The translations under genes were made by a program, and so were the position numbers. From Microbacteriaceae bacterium (GTDB lineage Bacteria > Actinomycetota > Actinomycetes > Actinomycetales > Microbacteriaceae), in assembly GCA_947373155.1 (NCBI GenBank), contig CANBWO010000004.1:1-64000 (forward strand): a DNA stretch of 64,000 nucleotides, given 5' to 3'. Positions 6,610 through 15,427 of this stretch are shown here, one piece after another; the first letter of the stretch is position 1, and every line of letters starts with the position of its first letter. Under the pieces are notes generated by a model. That model was not told the DNA's origin, did no database searches, and was given only the letters and a program-made list of their open reading frames with translations.

Positions 6610-9495
6610 TTGAACAAGCGTCGAATCTCACCTGCCGCGATTGCAACTTTGATTGTGGTGGCCATCGTGATTTTGTTGGTCGGCTCAACCGGTTATTACA
6701 CCGATTTCCTGTGGTTCAGCCAACTCGGATTCGCCAAAGTATTCAGCACCAAACTGCTGGCATCCATCGGCCTATTTGTGGTCGGTTTTGTCGGCATGGC
6801 AGTTCCAATCTGGGTCAGCATCTCGTTGGCGTTCCGCAACCGACCAATCTATGCGCAGTTTGCCACCGCGCAGATCCCGGGATTGGCTGCTTACCGCGAC
6901 CTACTTACCCAGATTCGCCGACTAATCACCGTGGTCGTTCCAATTGTTCTTGGTCTTTTCGCCGGTGTTGCCAGCAGCGGGAACTGGGCCAAGGTGCTCG
7001 CGTTCTTTAACCAGTCCAGCTCCGGCATTAAAGACGCGCAGTTCCACCTAGACGTTTCTTTCTACTTCTTTAGCCTTCCTTTCTTGCAGTTGCTGGATGC
7101 CTATTTGAGCGCCGTCCTGTTCATTAGTCTTCTGTTAGCAATAGCAATCCATCTGGTATTCGGTGGTATTCGATTTAGCGGCCGCGCCATTACCTTCACC
7201 CCGGCAGCCAGAACTCAAATCGCAGTTACTGCCGCGCTGTTTGTGGCCCTACAAGCGCTGACTCTGTGGTTGGACCAGTACCAAACCATGACCAGCGCCA
7301 GCGGTCTGTATACCGGTGCCACATACACCGATGTCAACGCTTCAATCCCGGCATTCCAAATCATGGCCGGCATCGCCGCATTGGTTGCGGTGCTGTTTAT
7401 CGTCACTGCAATCGTAGGCAAATGGCGTCTACCGGTTATCGCTACCGGGCTAATGATTGTGGCTTCGTTGCTGTTGGGTGGCCTTTACCCTTGGGCCGTT
7501 CAGACCTTCCAGGTGGTGCCAAATGAGCGCACCTTGGAGAGCGAGTTCATCAATCGCAACATCGCAGCAACCCGCTTTGCATACGGCCTAGACAACATCC
7601 AGACCGTGAACTACGCGGCCAAGACCACGGCTACTCCAGACGCCCTAAAGAACGATTCGCTCACCGCGGCGCAGATTCGAATCATCGATCCTGCCCTGGT
7701 TAGCGCTTCGTTCAAGCAGTTGGAGCAGTTCCGCCAGTACTACGACTTTGTGAACCACCTCGATGTTGACCGCTACACAATCAATGGCAAGACCCAGGAC
7801 ACGGTGGTCGCGGTTCGTGAACTGAACCAGAGCGGCCTTGGTAGTAGCCAAAGTTGGGTAAACAACGTGATTGTTTACACTCACGGCTATGGCGTAGTTG
7901 CTGCCTTTGGAAACCAGCGTTCGGTCGATGGTCAGCCGGTCTTCTTGCAGAGCGGCATTCCAAGCACCGGCCAACTTGGCACCTTTAGGCCGCAGATTTA
8001 CTTTGGTGAGCAGTCGCCAACCTATTCGATTGTTGGCGGTAAAAAGGGCAGCACCAAACTTGAGATGGACTACCCGGGAGGCGCTGGCAACCAGCAGCAG
8101 ACCTACACCACCTTTGAAGGCAACGGCGGCCCAAAGTTGGGCAACCTGCTGAATCGCCTGGCCTACGCCATCAAGTTCCAGAGCGAGCAAATTTTGCTAA
8201 GTAACTCGGTGACCGATTCCAGCCAGATCCTCTACAACCGCAACCCACTAGACCGCGTAAAGGCAGTGGCTCCTTACCTAACCCTCGATAGCGACACCTA
8301 TCCATCGGTGGTTAACGGGCACGTGGTTTGGATTGTGGACGGCTACACCACCAGCAGCCAGTTCCCTTATTCGCGAGCCGAGAACCCCAACTCTGCCATT
8401 GCCGACACCACCGGAACCAACGGCCGATTCGGCGGGAATCTGAACTACATCCGCAACTCGGTGAAAGCCACCGTGGATGCCTACGATGGCTCGGTTCACC
8501 TTTACGAATGGGATTCCAAGGACCCGATTCTGAAGACTTGGGAAAAGATTTTCCCGGGAACCGTGGAGCCGATGAGTCACATGTCTGGTGAGCTAATGAG
8601 CCACATTCGTTACCCAGCCGACCTGTTCAAGATTCAGCGCAACATGCTCGGCGCCTACCACGTGACCGAGGCCGGCGCGTTCTATAGCCAGCAAGACGCA
8701 TGGATGGTGCCGAACGACCCAGTGCCATCGCAAGTGATTGGCTCTGGAAACGCTCAGCCACCTTATTACCTGAGCCTAAAAACCCCGGGTGCCGCTACTC
8801 CCGACTACAGCCTGTACACCACCTTCATTCCAAAATCCACGGGTGCCAGCAGTAGAAACGTCTTGACCGGTTACCTAGTTGCCAACAGCGATGCGGGAAA
8901 CAAGTCGGGCATTCGCGGAAACAGCTACGGCAAGATGCAACTCTTGGTTCTTCCAAGAGCCACCATCGTGCCCGGTCCTGGTCAGGTTCAAAACAACTTC
9001 AATGCCGACAGCGATGTAAGTAAGCTGCTGAACCTGCTTCGTCAGGGCAGCACTGAAGTCTTGAACGGAAACCTACTTACTTTGCCAGTGGGTGGAGGAT
9101 TACTCTACGTGCAGCCGGTTTACATCAAGTCCACTGGTGAGACATCGTTCCCATTGCTAAAGAAAATTTTGGTGGCGTTTGGAGACAAGATCGCTTTCGA
9201 AGACACCCTTGACCAGGCTTTGACCTCCTTGTTCGGCTCTAGCGCTCCAACCGATCCGGGAACAGGCAATGGCACGGGAACGGGAACGGGCACGGGCTCA
9301 GGAACTGGAACAGGAACTGGCGCCGGATCGGCCAACAACACCGCCCTGCAGTTGGCGCTGAACGCTGCCAAGCAGGCTCTGGCCGACAAGGCTGCGGCCA
9401 TGCAGTCCGGAGACTGGACTGCATACGGCAAGGCAGAGGCTGCGCTCACCAAGGCAATCAACCAGGCATTGGCGGCAAGCACTGTAACCAAGTGA
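6610..9495 (+). CDS. UPF0182 family multi-pass membrane protein
   Basis: 961 residues from TTG 6610, with an AGAGGA site upstream. The first third is hydrophobic, with about seven membrane segments (for example AIATLIVVAIVILLVGSTGY near residue 11). A large extracytoplasmic domain follows (about 300-860), rich in Asn, Gly and aromatic residues. Near the C-terminus, about residues 884-910, there is a Gly-Thr repeat coded by a GGNACN hexanucleotide tract, then an Ala/Lys-rich helix. Length and layout fit UPF0182, a family widespread in actinobacteria and of unknown function. Its position after the PDZ protease is conserved, which suggests a shared cell-envelope role, but this is inference. Confidence 0.9.
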   Translation: MNKRRISPAAIATLIVVAIVILLVGSTGYYTDFLWFSQLGFAKVFSTKLLASIGLFVVGFVGMAVPIWVSISLAFRNRPIYAQFATAQIPGLAAYRDLLTQIRRLITVVVPIVLGLFAGVASSGNWAKVLAFFNQSSSGIKDAQFHLDVSFYFFSLPFLQLLDAYLSAVLFISLLLAIAIHLVFGGIRFSGRAITFTPAARTQIAVTAALFVALQALTLWLDQYQTMTSASGLYTGATYTDVNASIPAFQIMAGIAALVAVLFIVTAIVGKWRLPVIATGLMIVASLLLGGLYPWAVQTFQVVPNERTLESEFINRNIAATRFAYGLDNIQTVNYAAKTTATPDALKNDSLTAAQIRIIDPALVSASFKQLEQFRQYYDFVNHLDVDRYTINGKTQDTVVAVRELNQSGLGSSQSWVNNVIVYTHGYGVVAAFGNQRSVDGQPVFLQSGIPSTGQLGTFRPQIYFGEQSPTYSIVGGKKGSTKLEMDYPGGAGNQQQTYTTFEGNGGPKLGNLLNRLAYAIKFQSEQILLSNSVTDSSQILYNRNPLDRVKAVAPYLTLDSDTYPSVVNGHVVWIVDGYTTSSQFPYSRAENPNSAIADTTGTNGRFGGNLNYIRNSVKATVDAYDGSVHLYEWDSKDPILKTWEKIFPGTVEPMSHMSGELMSHIRYPADLFKIQRNMLGAYHVTEAGAFYSQQDAWMVPNDPVPSQVIGSGNAQPPYYLSLKTPGAATPDYSLYTTFIPKSTGASSRNVLTGYLVANSDAGNKSGIRGNSYGKMQLLVLPRATIVPGPGQVQNNFNADSDVSKLLNLLRQGSTEVLNGNLLTLPVGGGLLYVQPVYIKSTGETSFPLLKKILVAFGDKIAFEDTLDQALTSLFGSSAPTDPGTGNGTGTGTGTGSGTGTGTGAGSANNTALQLALNAAKQALADKAAAMQSGDWTAYGKAEAALTKAINQALAASTVTK
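9256..9332 (+). repeat. Degenerate GGNACN hexanucleotide tract inside the UPF0182 gene
   Basis: A run of GGAACA, GGCACG, GGAACG and GGAACT units codes for alternating Gly-Thr with a few Asn, Ser and Ala. It lies in frame, so unit gain or loss would change the linker length without a frameshift. It probably codes for a flexible linker between the extracytoplasmic domain and the C-terminal helix. Confidence 0.8.
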
Positions 9496-9499
9496 CGGT

Positions 9500-9528
9500 T
9501 TGTGGTTGGTTGGCTTTCGTGCTAACAT
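9500..9528 (+). promoter_or_regulatory. Promoter of the initiator tRNA gene
   Basis: TTGTGG at 9500-9505 and TAACAT at 9523-9528 are separated by 17 bases and lie 11 bases before the first base of the mature tRNA. This spacing fits a sigma-A type promoter with a very short 5' leader. The call rests on sequence match only. Confidence 0.5.
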
Positions 9529-9539
9529 TGGAACTTCGC

Positions 9540-9616
9540 CGCGGGGTGGAGCAGTTCGGTAGCTCGCCGGGCTCATAACCCGGAGGTCGTAGGTTCAAAT
9601 CCTGCCCCCGCAACCA
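9540..9616 (+). tRNA. Initiator tRNA-fMet (CAT)
   Basis: A 77-base cloverleaf. The acceptor stem is CGCGGGG against CCCCGCA, leaving the unpaired C1-A72 that marks bacterial initiator tRNAs. Anticodon CAT is at 9574-9576, with the run of G-C pairs in the anticodon stem (CCGGG/CCCGG) also typical of initiators. The T loop GTTCAAATC is present. CCA is encoded (9614-9616). It lies alone between UPF0182 and a hairpin terminator. Confidence 0.96.
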
Positions 9617-9622
9617 ATAGAG

Positions 9623-9648
9623 AACCCCAGTAGAGCACTGGGGTTTTC
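9623..9648 (+). terminator. Intrinsic terminator after tRNA-fMet
   Basis: AACCCCAGT (9623-9631) pairs with ACTGGGGTT (9637-9645) around a five-base loop, followed by TTTT. It lies seven bases after the tRNA. Confidence 0.85.
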
Positions 9649-9767
9649 GCCTTTAACGGGCATTTCACCGCTCGCTGGGCTGCTCTCGCAACTGCCAAGA
9701 TATCAACCGGAACAACTGCTGTTGAAAACTTTGGGCCGAATATTCAGCTCGGCGGTAAGTTTTCCCA

Positions 9768-10568
9768 ATGCTTCGAATCACAAAATCCTTCGCTAGCTGG
9801 GCGATAGCCACCGTAGTTGTTTCCGCATCGTTCTCGGCGCATCCACCAGCACAAGCTCAAGACTGCCGCCATGCCGGGGCCAGCCAAGAACGTTCCGGTT
9901 CCAAACTGACCTTGGGCTCACAAGTAGACGGCGACCTAGTGACCATTTGCCTGAACAAAAAACTGCTCAAGTCGCTTACTCAAACCACGGCACCTAAGCC
10001 TGTGCCAAGGCCCGCGCCTAGGGCAACAGCAAAGTCCACCCCAAAGCCTGCGCCTAAGCCACTGTCCAAAACCACCTCTAAAAAACTAGTTCCATCGGCG
10101 CCAACTCCACGAGCCTCTAAGCCCGCGGTTCGCACCAAAACCAGGGTGCAGGCAAGTTCATCGACCGCTGTATTCAAGGCAATGAAGCCCAACAGTTGGG
10201 TTAGTCCAACGGGCGCTTTGAAACCCGGTCAGTCAGCCACCTTCCAAGTTGAATTTCGCCAACGATTCGGAAAGGCCACACTCTTTGGCAACTCCGTGGT
10301 GGTTCGATTCAAGCCAGAATCTGTGAGTTGGCTCTTTGGTGACGGAGCAGCGGCCGAAACCATCACAGCTAGCCACGATTACCTGCAATCTGGAACCTTT
10401 CTGGCTCTCGCACACGTGAAGTACAGGGTGGATTACCGGCTTGCTTCCGGGGCCTGGCTCAAAGATCCTGACCCGATAGTCCTCGCATCGGTGCCCTTGA
10501 ACATTTCAGTTGCAGCCAACTTGGAACAGCAACCTTCGGGCAACACGGTGCTTATCACTCCACCGTAA
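9768..10568 (+). CDS. Secreted protein with Pro/Lys-rich linker and PKD-like domain
   Basis: 266 residues from ATG 9768. An N-terminal signal peptide ends near AQA (about residue 30). A low-complexity stretch at about 66-125 is made of Pro-Ala-Pro-Lys-Pro units, which would be extended and basic and might span or bind the cell wall. The C-terminal half contains SVSWLFGDGAAAE followed by ASHDYLQSGTFLALAHVKY, the usual pattern of a PKD fold (WxFGDG ... HxYxxxGxY). Two cysteines in the first 60 residues of the mature protein may pair. No enzyme signature is seen. An adhesive or wall-associated role is a guess. Confidence 0.65.
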   Translation: MLRITKSFASWAIATVVVSASFSAHPPAQAQDCRHAGASQERSGSKLTLGSQVDGDLVTICLNKKLLKSLTQTTAPKPVPRPAPRATAKSTPKPAPKPLSKTTSKKLVPSAPTPRASKPAVRTKTRVQASSSTAVFKAMKPNSWVSPTGALKPGQSATFQVEFRQRFGKATLFGNSVVVRFKPESVSWLFGDGAAAETITASHDYLQSGTFLALAHVKYRVDYRLASGAWLKDPDPIVLASVPLNISVAANLEQQPSGNTVLITPP

Positions 10569-10620
10569 ATTCGCCTCTGAGTGAACACTTAGGCTTTTAG
10601 CAGGATTTACTCAGACTCTG

Positions 10621-10635
10621 TTGTGACAATCACAA
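10621..10635. promoter_or_regulatory. Short perfect inverted repeat upstream of the HtrA gene
   Basis: TTGTGA (10621-10626), CAA, TCACAA (10630-10635). The 15-base dyad lies 28 bases before the HtrA start. It may be an operator. The half-sites look like TGTGA/TCACA of CRP but the spacer is only three bases instead of six, so a CRP site is not claimed. Confidence 0.4.
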
Positions 10636-10662
10636 TGCCAAGAGTTTCGAAAGGTATTTATC

Positions 10663-11937
10663 TTGTCTAATAACGTGCCTAACAGTCACTACGACGCGCA
10701 GTTCCTATTCGACGAACCAGCCAAGGTTTCGCCGGTGCCAGCTGCTCCATCTGCTGGAAAGGTGTTGCGCAAAATCAATAGCCGACTTTCCAAGTCAAGC
10801 GCCATCACCGGCATCGTGATCGGTGCCGCAATGGGCGGACTGGTTGGTGCTGGAGCAGGAATCGCCACTCAGGGATTCCTGGCGGCTAACGGCACGATTA
10901 TTGTCAACAACTCAGACCACGTTAACTGGGTCACGGCTGTTGCCAAGGCGGCATCGCCATCGGTGGTAACTATTTCGGTTTCTGGTTCGAACGGTTCCGG
11001 CAGCGGTTCGGGTGTGGTGCTAACCAAGTCTGGCTACATCCTTACCAACACCCACGTGGTGACCCTCGAGGGCTCAACCGCCACTCCGGTGATCGAAGTT
11101 CGCACGGTAGGCGGCAAGGTTTACAGCGCAACTGTGGTGGGCACCGACCCAACCAACGACTTAGCTGTGGTTAAGGTAACCGCCATCACATCGCTTACTC
11201 CGGCTGTATTTGCAGACAGCAGCAAAATCAATGTGGGCGACAACGTGGTTGCCATCGGTTCGCCACTTGGGCTCGACACCACGGTTACGGCGGGTATTGT
11301 TAGCGCCCTCAACCGCACTATTCAGGTGGCAAACAGCGCGGCCCCAGAAAACGGCAGTGGCACCGGAGGTGGACTCCAGTTCTTCAACGGAAACTCCTCG
11401 ACCACGGCCGTACCTATCAACATCAGCGTGATCCAAACCGACGCCGCGATCAACCCGGGAAACTCGGGCGGCGCATTGCTAAATGATCAAGGTCAGGTCC
11501 TTGGAATCAACGTGGCTATCGCATCGGCCGGCAACACAAGCGGTAATGGCCAGACCGGTTCGATTGGTGTGGGCTTCGCCATCCCTGCAAATAATGCCCA
11601 GCGCATTGCAGCCGAACTAATCAAGAGCGGAAAGGCGAGCCACGCAATGCTTGGTGCCTTTATCTCCGATGCCATGAGCTCGAACAGCAACTCTTCGTTC
11701 AGTGTTGGAGCCAAAATTGCCAAGCTAATGCCAAATAGCCCAGCGGGCAAAGCCGGCATCCAGGTGGGCGATGTGGTTGTAAAAATCAACGATGAAGTCA
11801 TCACCTCCGCTTCGGATTTGACTGCCTTGGTGCGTCAGTTGCCTGCCGGCGCCAAAGCCATCTTTGAAGTACAACGGGCAGGAAAAGTCCTAACTATTTC
11901 CGTGACTCTGGGCGATGCTGTTAACCTAGGCAAGTAG
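10663..11937 (+). CDS. HtrA/DegP-type serine protease with one PDZ domain
   Basis: 424 residues from TTG 10663 (GAAAGG upstream). A short cytoplasmic tail of about 45 residues is followed by a Gly/Ala-rich membrane segment (about 47-72), so the protease faces outward. The trypsin-like domain has His131 (TNTHVV), Asp166 (NDLAVV) and Ser268 (NPGNSGG). A glycine-rich insertion (about 228-250, ENGSGTGGGLQF) sits before the catalytic serine. One PDZ domain covers about 335-415 (SPAGKAGIQVGDVVVKINDE). This is the usual actinobacterial HtrA layout for envelope protein quality control. The DUF3039 gene begins 20 bases downstream and may be co-transcribed. Confidence 0.92.
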   Translation: MSNNVPNSHYDAQFLFDEPAKVSPVPAAPSAGKVLRKINSRLSKSSAITGIVIGAAMGGLVGAGAGIATQGFLAANGTIIVNNSDHVNWVTAVAKAASPSVVTISVSGSNGSGSGSGVVLTKSGYILTNTHVVTLEGSTATPVIEVRTVGGKVYSATVVGTDPTNDLAVVKVTAITSLTPAVFADSSKINVGDNVVAIGSPLGLDTTVTAGIVSALNRTIQVANSAAPENGSGTGGGLQFFNGNSSTTAVPINISVIQTDAAINPGNSGGALLNDQGQVLGINVAIASAGNTSGNGQTGSIGVGFAIPANNAQRIAAELIKSGKASHAMLGAFISDAMSSNSNSSFSVGAKIAKLMPNSPAGKAGIQVGDVVVKINDEVITSASDLTALVRQLPAGAKAIFEVQRAGKVLTISVTLGDAVNLGK

Positions 11938-11957
11938 TTCTAGGGCTGGAGGCTAAC

Positions 11958-12260
11958 TTGAGTGATTTGGGTGCATCGGACATCGGTGGTCAGACCGCTG
12001 GATCGACCCTGCTCGAACGCGAAGTTCTAGAAAACCTAGAACCCGGAGACCACGAACGCTACTCGCACTATGTGCGCAAGGAAAAGATTGTGGAAAGCGC
12101 AGTTCTTGGCGTTCCAGTGACCGCGCTCTGTGGCAAGATTTGGGTTCCCGGACGCGACCCGCAAAAGTTCCCGGTTTGCCCAACCTGCAAAGAGATTTAC
12201 CAGGGACTTCGCCCCGAGCCACCAGCCGACAACGGTGGCAAAGTCGGTGGCGGCGAATAA
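11958..12260 (+). CDS. DUF3039 family small zinc-binding-type protein
   Basis: 100 residues from TTG 11958 with GGAGG upstream. Residues about 29-85 ([20 protein letters not shown], then [20 protein letters not shown]) match the actinobacterial DUF3039 family very closely. Cysteines in ALCGK and CPTC could bind zinc. Function is unknown. It is followed 10 bases later by murI, a common pairing in Micrococcales. Confidence 0.85.
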   Translation: MSDLGASDIGGQTAGSTLLEREVLENLEPGDHERYSHYVRKEKIVESAVLGVPVTALCGKIWVPGRDPQKFPVCPTCKEIYQGLRPEPPADNGGKVGGGE

Positions 12261-12270
12261 ACTCGGTCTT

Positions 12271-13155
12271 GTGAACGACGCACCTATTGGCATTTTTGAC
12301 TCGGGAGTGGGTGGGCTAACTGTAGCCCGCGCAATCATCGATCAACTTCCCAATGAGTCCATCATCTATGTAGGTGACACAGCCAATAGCCCTTACGGTC
12401 CCAAGTCCATTCCTGTTGTGCGAGAACTCGCACTAGAGGTGATGGACCGTTTGGTAGACGAGGGCGTCAAACTTTTAGTGATTGCCTGCAACTCCGCCAG
12501 CGCCGCGGTTCTGCGCGATGCCCGCGAGCGCTACACCGTGGGCCGAGGAATTCCGGTGGTCGAGGTGATTCAACCAGCGGTTCGCCGTGCGGTTGCCGCC
12601 ACCAGAAACCGGCACGTTGGGGTGATTGGCACCAATGCCACCGTTACCTCCCGCGCCTACGACGACGCCTTTGCCGCCGCAGTAGACCTTCAAATAACAA
12701 GCGTTGCCTGCCCAAGTTTTGTTGAATTCGTTGAAAACGGCATCACCAGCGGACCCGAACTCATGGCAGAGGCCGAGCGCTATCTTGCACCCATCAAGGC
12801 TGCCGGAGTAGACACCCTGGTTCTGGGCTGCACCCATTACCCGCTACTTACCGGTGCAATCAGTTACGTGATGGGGGATCAAGTTACTCTGGTCTCCAGC
12901 GCCGAAGAAACCGCCAAAGACGTCTACCGCACCCTTGCGGCTCACGGGTTGATGCGAACCGCTTCCTCGGCTCCAAGCCTGCGGTTCCAAGCCACGGGAG
13001 ACGCAAAACCATTCGGCCGGCTTGCTCGCCGATTCCTCGGTCCGGAGGTCACTCAGGTGGAGCACCTCGATACCGCGAATCCAGCTTCTGTCGGCGAAAA
13101 CACCGCTTACCCGGTCACTCAAACCGTGACCATCCAACAGATTTCCCCAAACTAA
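12271..13155 (+). CDS. murI: Glutamate racemase
   Basis: Makes D-glutamate for peptidoglycan. 294 residues from GTG 12271; the frame is open further back through the DUF3039 gene, but family alignments start at about [15 protein letters not shown]. Asp10 is in FDSGVGG, the two catalytic cysteines are Cys73 (ACNSAS) and Cys187 (GCTHYPL). The ribosome site is weak, so translation may be coupled to the upstream gene. Followed 9 bases later by rph. Confidence 0.95.
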   Translation: MNDAPIGIFDSGVGGLTVARAIIDQLPNESIIYVGDTANSPYGPKSIPVVRELALEVMDRLVDEGVKLLVIACNSASAAVLRDARERYTVGRGIPVVEVIQPAVRRAVAATRNRHVGVIGTNATVTSRAYDDAFAAAVDLQITSVACPSFVEFVENGITSGPELMAEAERYLAPIKAAGVDTLVLGCTHYPLLTGAISYVMGDQVTLVSSAEETAKDVYRTLAAHGLMRTASSAPSLRFQATGDAKPFGRLARRFLGPEVTQVEHLDTANPASVGENTAYPVTQTVTIQQISPN

Positions 13156-13164
13156 GGAACCAAA

Positions 13165-13905
13165 ATGTCTAACCGCGCCGATGGCCGCACCAGCAGCCAG
13201 TTACGTCCTGTCACTATCGAACGCGGCTGGAGCGATCATGCTGAGGGCAGCGCGCTAATCAGTTTTGGCGGCACCAAGGTTCTTTGCACCGCAAGCTTTA
13301 CCGCGGGTGTTCCTCGCTGGAAGGTGGGCAAAGGTGAAGGTTGGGTAACCGCAGAGTACGCCATGCTCCCGCGCGCCACCCACGATCGCAACGACCGCGA
13401 GGCAGTAAAGGGCAAGATCGGTGGCCGCACCCACGAGATCAGCAGGCTCATTGGTCGCAGCTTGCGTGCGGTTGTAGACGTTAAGGCGCTCGGCGAAAAC
13501 ACCATCGTGATCGACTGCGATGTGCTGCAGGCCGATGGCGGAACCAGAACCGCGGCAATCACCGGCGCATTTGTGGCGCTAGCGGATGCCATTGCCTGGG
13601 GCAAGGCCAAGGGGCACATCGCTGCTAAAAGCCAGCCGCTAACCGACTCGGTTTCGGCAATCAGCGTTGGAATCATCGATGGCCTTCCGCTACTTGACCT
13701 GGCCTACGTAGAAGACGTACGAGCCGAGACCGACATGAATGTGGTGGTCACCGGTAGCGGCAAATTCATTGAGGTTCAGGGAACCGCCGAGGGAGCACCT
13801 TTTGACCGCGATGAACTAAACCTGCTACTGGATTTGGCCTTGGAAGGCAACGCCGAGTTGGCTCAGATTCAGAAGAACGCCCTGGCTCAGGCACTAAAGG
13901 GCTAG
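13165..13905 (+). CDS. rph: Ribonuclease PH
   Basis: Phosphorolytic 3' exonuclease that trims tRNA precursors. 246 residues from ATG 13165 with AAGGAA upstream, the usual family length. Typical features are [20 protein letters not shown] near the start, [19 protein letters not shown] at about 88-108, and [20 protein letters not shown]. The murI-rph-rdgB order is widely conserved in actinobacteria; rdgB starts two bases after the stop. Confidence 0.96.
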   Translation: MSNRADGRTSSQLRPVTIERGWSDHAEGSALISFGGTKVLCTASFTAGVPRWKVGKGEGWVTAEYAMLPRATHDRNDREAVKGKIGGRTHEISRLIGRSLRAVVDVKALGENTIVIDCDVLQADGGTRTAAITGAFVALADAIAWGKAKGHIAAKSQPLTDSVSAISVGIIDGLPLLDLAYVEDVRAETDMNVVVTGSGKFIEVQGTAEGAPFDRDELNLLLDLALEGNAELAQIQKNALAQALKG

Positions 13906-13907
13906 CC

Positions 13908-14489
13908 GTGCAGTTAGTACTTGCCACGCACAACGCTCACAAGGTGCAAGAGGTGGGCCAGATCCTTGGCGCCACCCTGCCAAACCTCACTGTTTTGGGT
14001 TACGACGGCCCGGAACCAGTAGAAGACGGCACCAGTTTTCTGGAGAACGCGCTAATCAAGGCGCGCGCGGCCTTTCAACACACCGGTTTGCCTTCATTTG
14101 CAGACGACAGCGGAATTGCAGTTGAAATCTTGGGTGGGTCACCCGGAATCTTTAGTGCTGGTTGGGGCGGAACCCGCGATTCGGTCGCGAATCGGCAACT
14201 GCTGTTGGCTCAACTTGCAGACGTGCGCCCAGAACACCGAGCCGCATCTTTTGTGTGCACCATTGCTCTGGTAACTGCCGAATCCGAAATCAGCTTCACC
14301 GGAATATGGCCCGGAGAGGTTGCCACGCAAGAGCGGGGCGAACACGGGTTCGGCTACGATCCGGTTTTCATCCCCGAGGGATTCGATTGCACGGCTGCCC
14401 AACTGGAGCCTGAAGTGAAAAATGCGCTGAGTCACAGGGCCATGGCCCTGGAGCAGTTGGCAAGCTACCTAGCGGAAATCGGACTTTAG
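13908..14489 (+). CDS. rdgB: XTP/dITP diphosphatase (non-canonical purine NTPase)
   Basis: Removes deaminated purine nucleotides from the NTP pool. 193 residues from GTG 13908. Family motifs are LATHNAHKVQEV at the N-terminus (T/SxN.K), EDGTSFLENALIKARA, FADDSGI with the metal-binding Asp pair, and FGYDPVF. The stop codon forms the first bases of a sequence that repeats the 3' end of the convergent dedA gene (14489-14516). Confidence 0.95.
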   Translation: MQLVLATHNAHKVQEVGQILGATLPNLTVLGYDGPEPVEDGTSFLENALIKARAAFQHTGLPSFADDSGIAVEILGGSPGIFSAGWGGTRDSVANRQLLLAQLADVRPEHRAASFVCTIALVTAESEISFTGIWPGEVATQERGEHGFGYDPVFIPEGFDCTAAQLEPEVKNALSHRAMALEQLASYLAEIGL

Positions 14490-14570
14490 TTAGTCGTTGC
14501 TAACCACTGTTTGCCCTAGGGCAGATCGCGGGCAGGGCCTCTGTTAGTCATTGCTAACCACGGTTTGCCC
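14489..14570. repeat. Imperfect 28-base direct repeat duplicating the 3' end of dedA
   Basis: 14489-14516 and 14543-14570 match at 26 of 28 bases, 54 bases apart. On the minus strand the copy at 14543-14570 codes for the last residues of DedA (GQTVVSND and stop). The copy at 14489-14516 codes for the same eight residues and stop in the same frame, but lies beyond the DedA stop. A GCCCTAGGGC palindrome (14513-14522) lies between. The extra copy reaches the rdgB stop codon. Confidence 0.85.
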
Positions 14571-15236
14571 GGCATCTTTTAGGGCCTGAGCATTCGTAAG
14601 TGCCTTGTCTTCGCGGCGAGCCTTTAGCGCTTCTAGAGCGATTGGGATGCTGCTCAGCAAAACAAAGCCAATGGTGAAGTACTCGATATTGTGTCGCACG
14701 AACTCGATTGATCCCAAGAAGAATCCCAGAAGCGTGATTCCGGTGCCCCATCCCAAAACACCAAAGATGTTGTAGCGCACGAACTTTCGGTAGGGCATCT
14801 GTCCGATTCCTGCTGCCACCGGAACAAAGGTTCTCATCACTGGCACAAAGTGCGCCAAGACCACGGCACGAGCACCGTAACGCTCAAAAAACGCGTGGGT
14901 ACGTTCCACGTTCTTGTGGCTAAAGAGTTTGGATTCGGGTCGGTTGAAAAGCGACTCTCCGGCTTTACGACCGATAAAGTAGCCGGTCTGATCCCCGGCA
15001 AAGGCGACCACCGAAACCAAGGTGCACATCAGCCAAATCGGCATCGTGAAGTTTCCAAAGTGAACCGCGCCAGTGCTGATCATCAAGCCCACTACGAATA
15101 GCAGCGAGTCGCCAGGCAAAAAGAAGCCCACCAAAAGGCCGGTTTCGATAAAAACCATGGCGAGAACGACAACCACTGCATAGCCACCCATTGAGCTAAT
15201 GAGGGTTTGCGGGTCGAGAGCTGATATTCCAAACAT
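14544..15236 (-). CDS. DedA family inner-membrane protein
   Basis: 230 residues from ATG 15236. DedA proteins are thought to act in membrane lipid carrier transport and pH or envelope homeostasis. Family features are ETGLLVGFFLPGDSLLFVVG, GDQTGYFIGRKAG, FFERYGARAVVLAHFVPVMR (with the conserved Arg) and PVAAGIGQMPYRKFVRYNIF. There are four to five membrane segments. The start codon lies one base after the discriminator base of tRNA-Arg, so the only ribosome-site-like sequence (AGGGG) is inside the tRNA acceptor stem. Translation probably starts either on the unprocessed transcript or as a leaderless mRNA after tRNA 3' cleavage. The C-terminal codons are duplicated downstream. Confidence 0.9.
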   Translation of the reverse strand: MFGISALDPQTLISSMGGYAVVVVLAMVFIETGLLVGFFLPGDSLLFVVGLMISTGAVHFGNFTMPIWLMCTLVSVVAFAGDQTGYFIGRKAGESLFNRPESKLFSHKNVERTHAFFERYGARAVVLAHFVPVMRTFVPVAAGIGQMPYRKFVRYNIFGVLGWGTGITLLGFFLGSIEFVRHNIEYFTIGFVLLSSIPIALEALKARREDKALTNAQALKDAGQTVVSND

Positions 15237-15237
15237 G

Positions 15238-15309
15238 TGCCCCTAGCAGGATTCGAACCTGCGCGCCCGCCTTCGGAGGGCGGCGCTCTATCCCCTGAGC
15301 TATAGGGGC
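15238..15309 (-). tRNA. tRNA-Arg (CCG)
   Basis: A 72-base cloverleaf on the minus strand: acceptor GCCCCTA pairs with TAGGGGC, discriminator A at 15238. The D arm is GCTCAGGGGATAGAGC. The anticodon stem CCGCC/GGCGG holds the loop CTCCGAA, giving anticodon CCG. The T arm is GCAGGTTCGAATCCTGC. CCA is not encoded: the next bases are C then the ATG of dedA. Confidence 0.96.
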
Positions 15310-15384
15310 TTAGGTTGCTATAAGACTAACAGTCAGCCGCCAGGCGCTTCCTAGGTATATTGGCCACTAGATCCAAACAAGTGC

Positions 15385-15398
15385 GCAGCCGTGGCTGC
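15385..15398. promoter_or_regulatory. Short inverted repeat upstream of the glycosidase gene
   Basis: GCAGCC (15385-15390), GT, GGCTGC (15393-15398), 30 bases before the ATG. It may be an operator or a small hairpin in the leader. Nothing else supports a regulator here. Confidence 0.3.
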
Positions 15399-15427
15399 AC
15401 CTACAAAAACCTGAAAGAAGCGCACCG

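Noticed and set aside
10621-10635. CRP-type binding site before HtrA
   Set aside because: Half-sites TGTGA and TCACA are present but the spacer is three bases instead of six.
12130-12270. Longer murI starting inside the DUF3039 gene
   Set aside because: The extra 47 residues are a frame shadow of DUF3039 and have no similarity to glutamate racemases.
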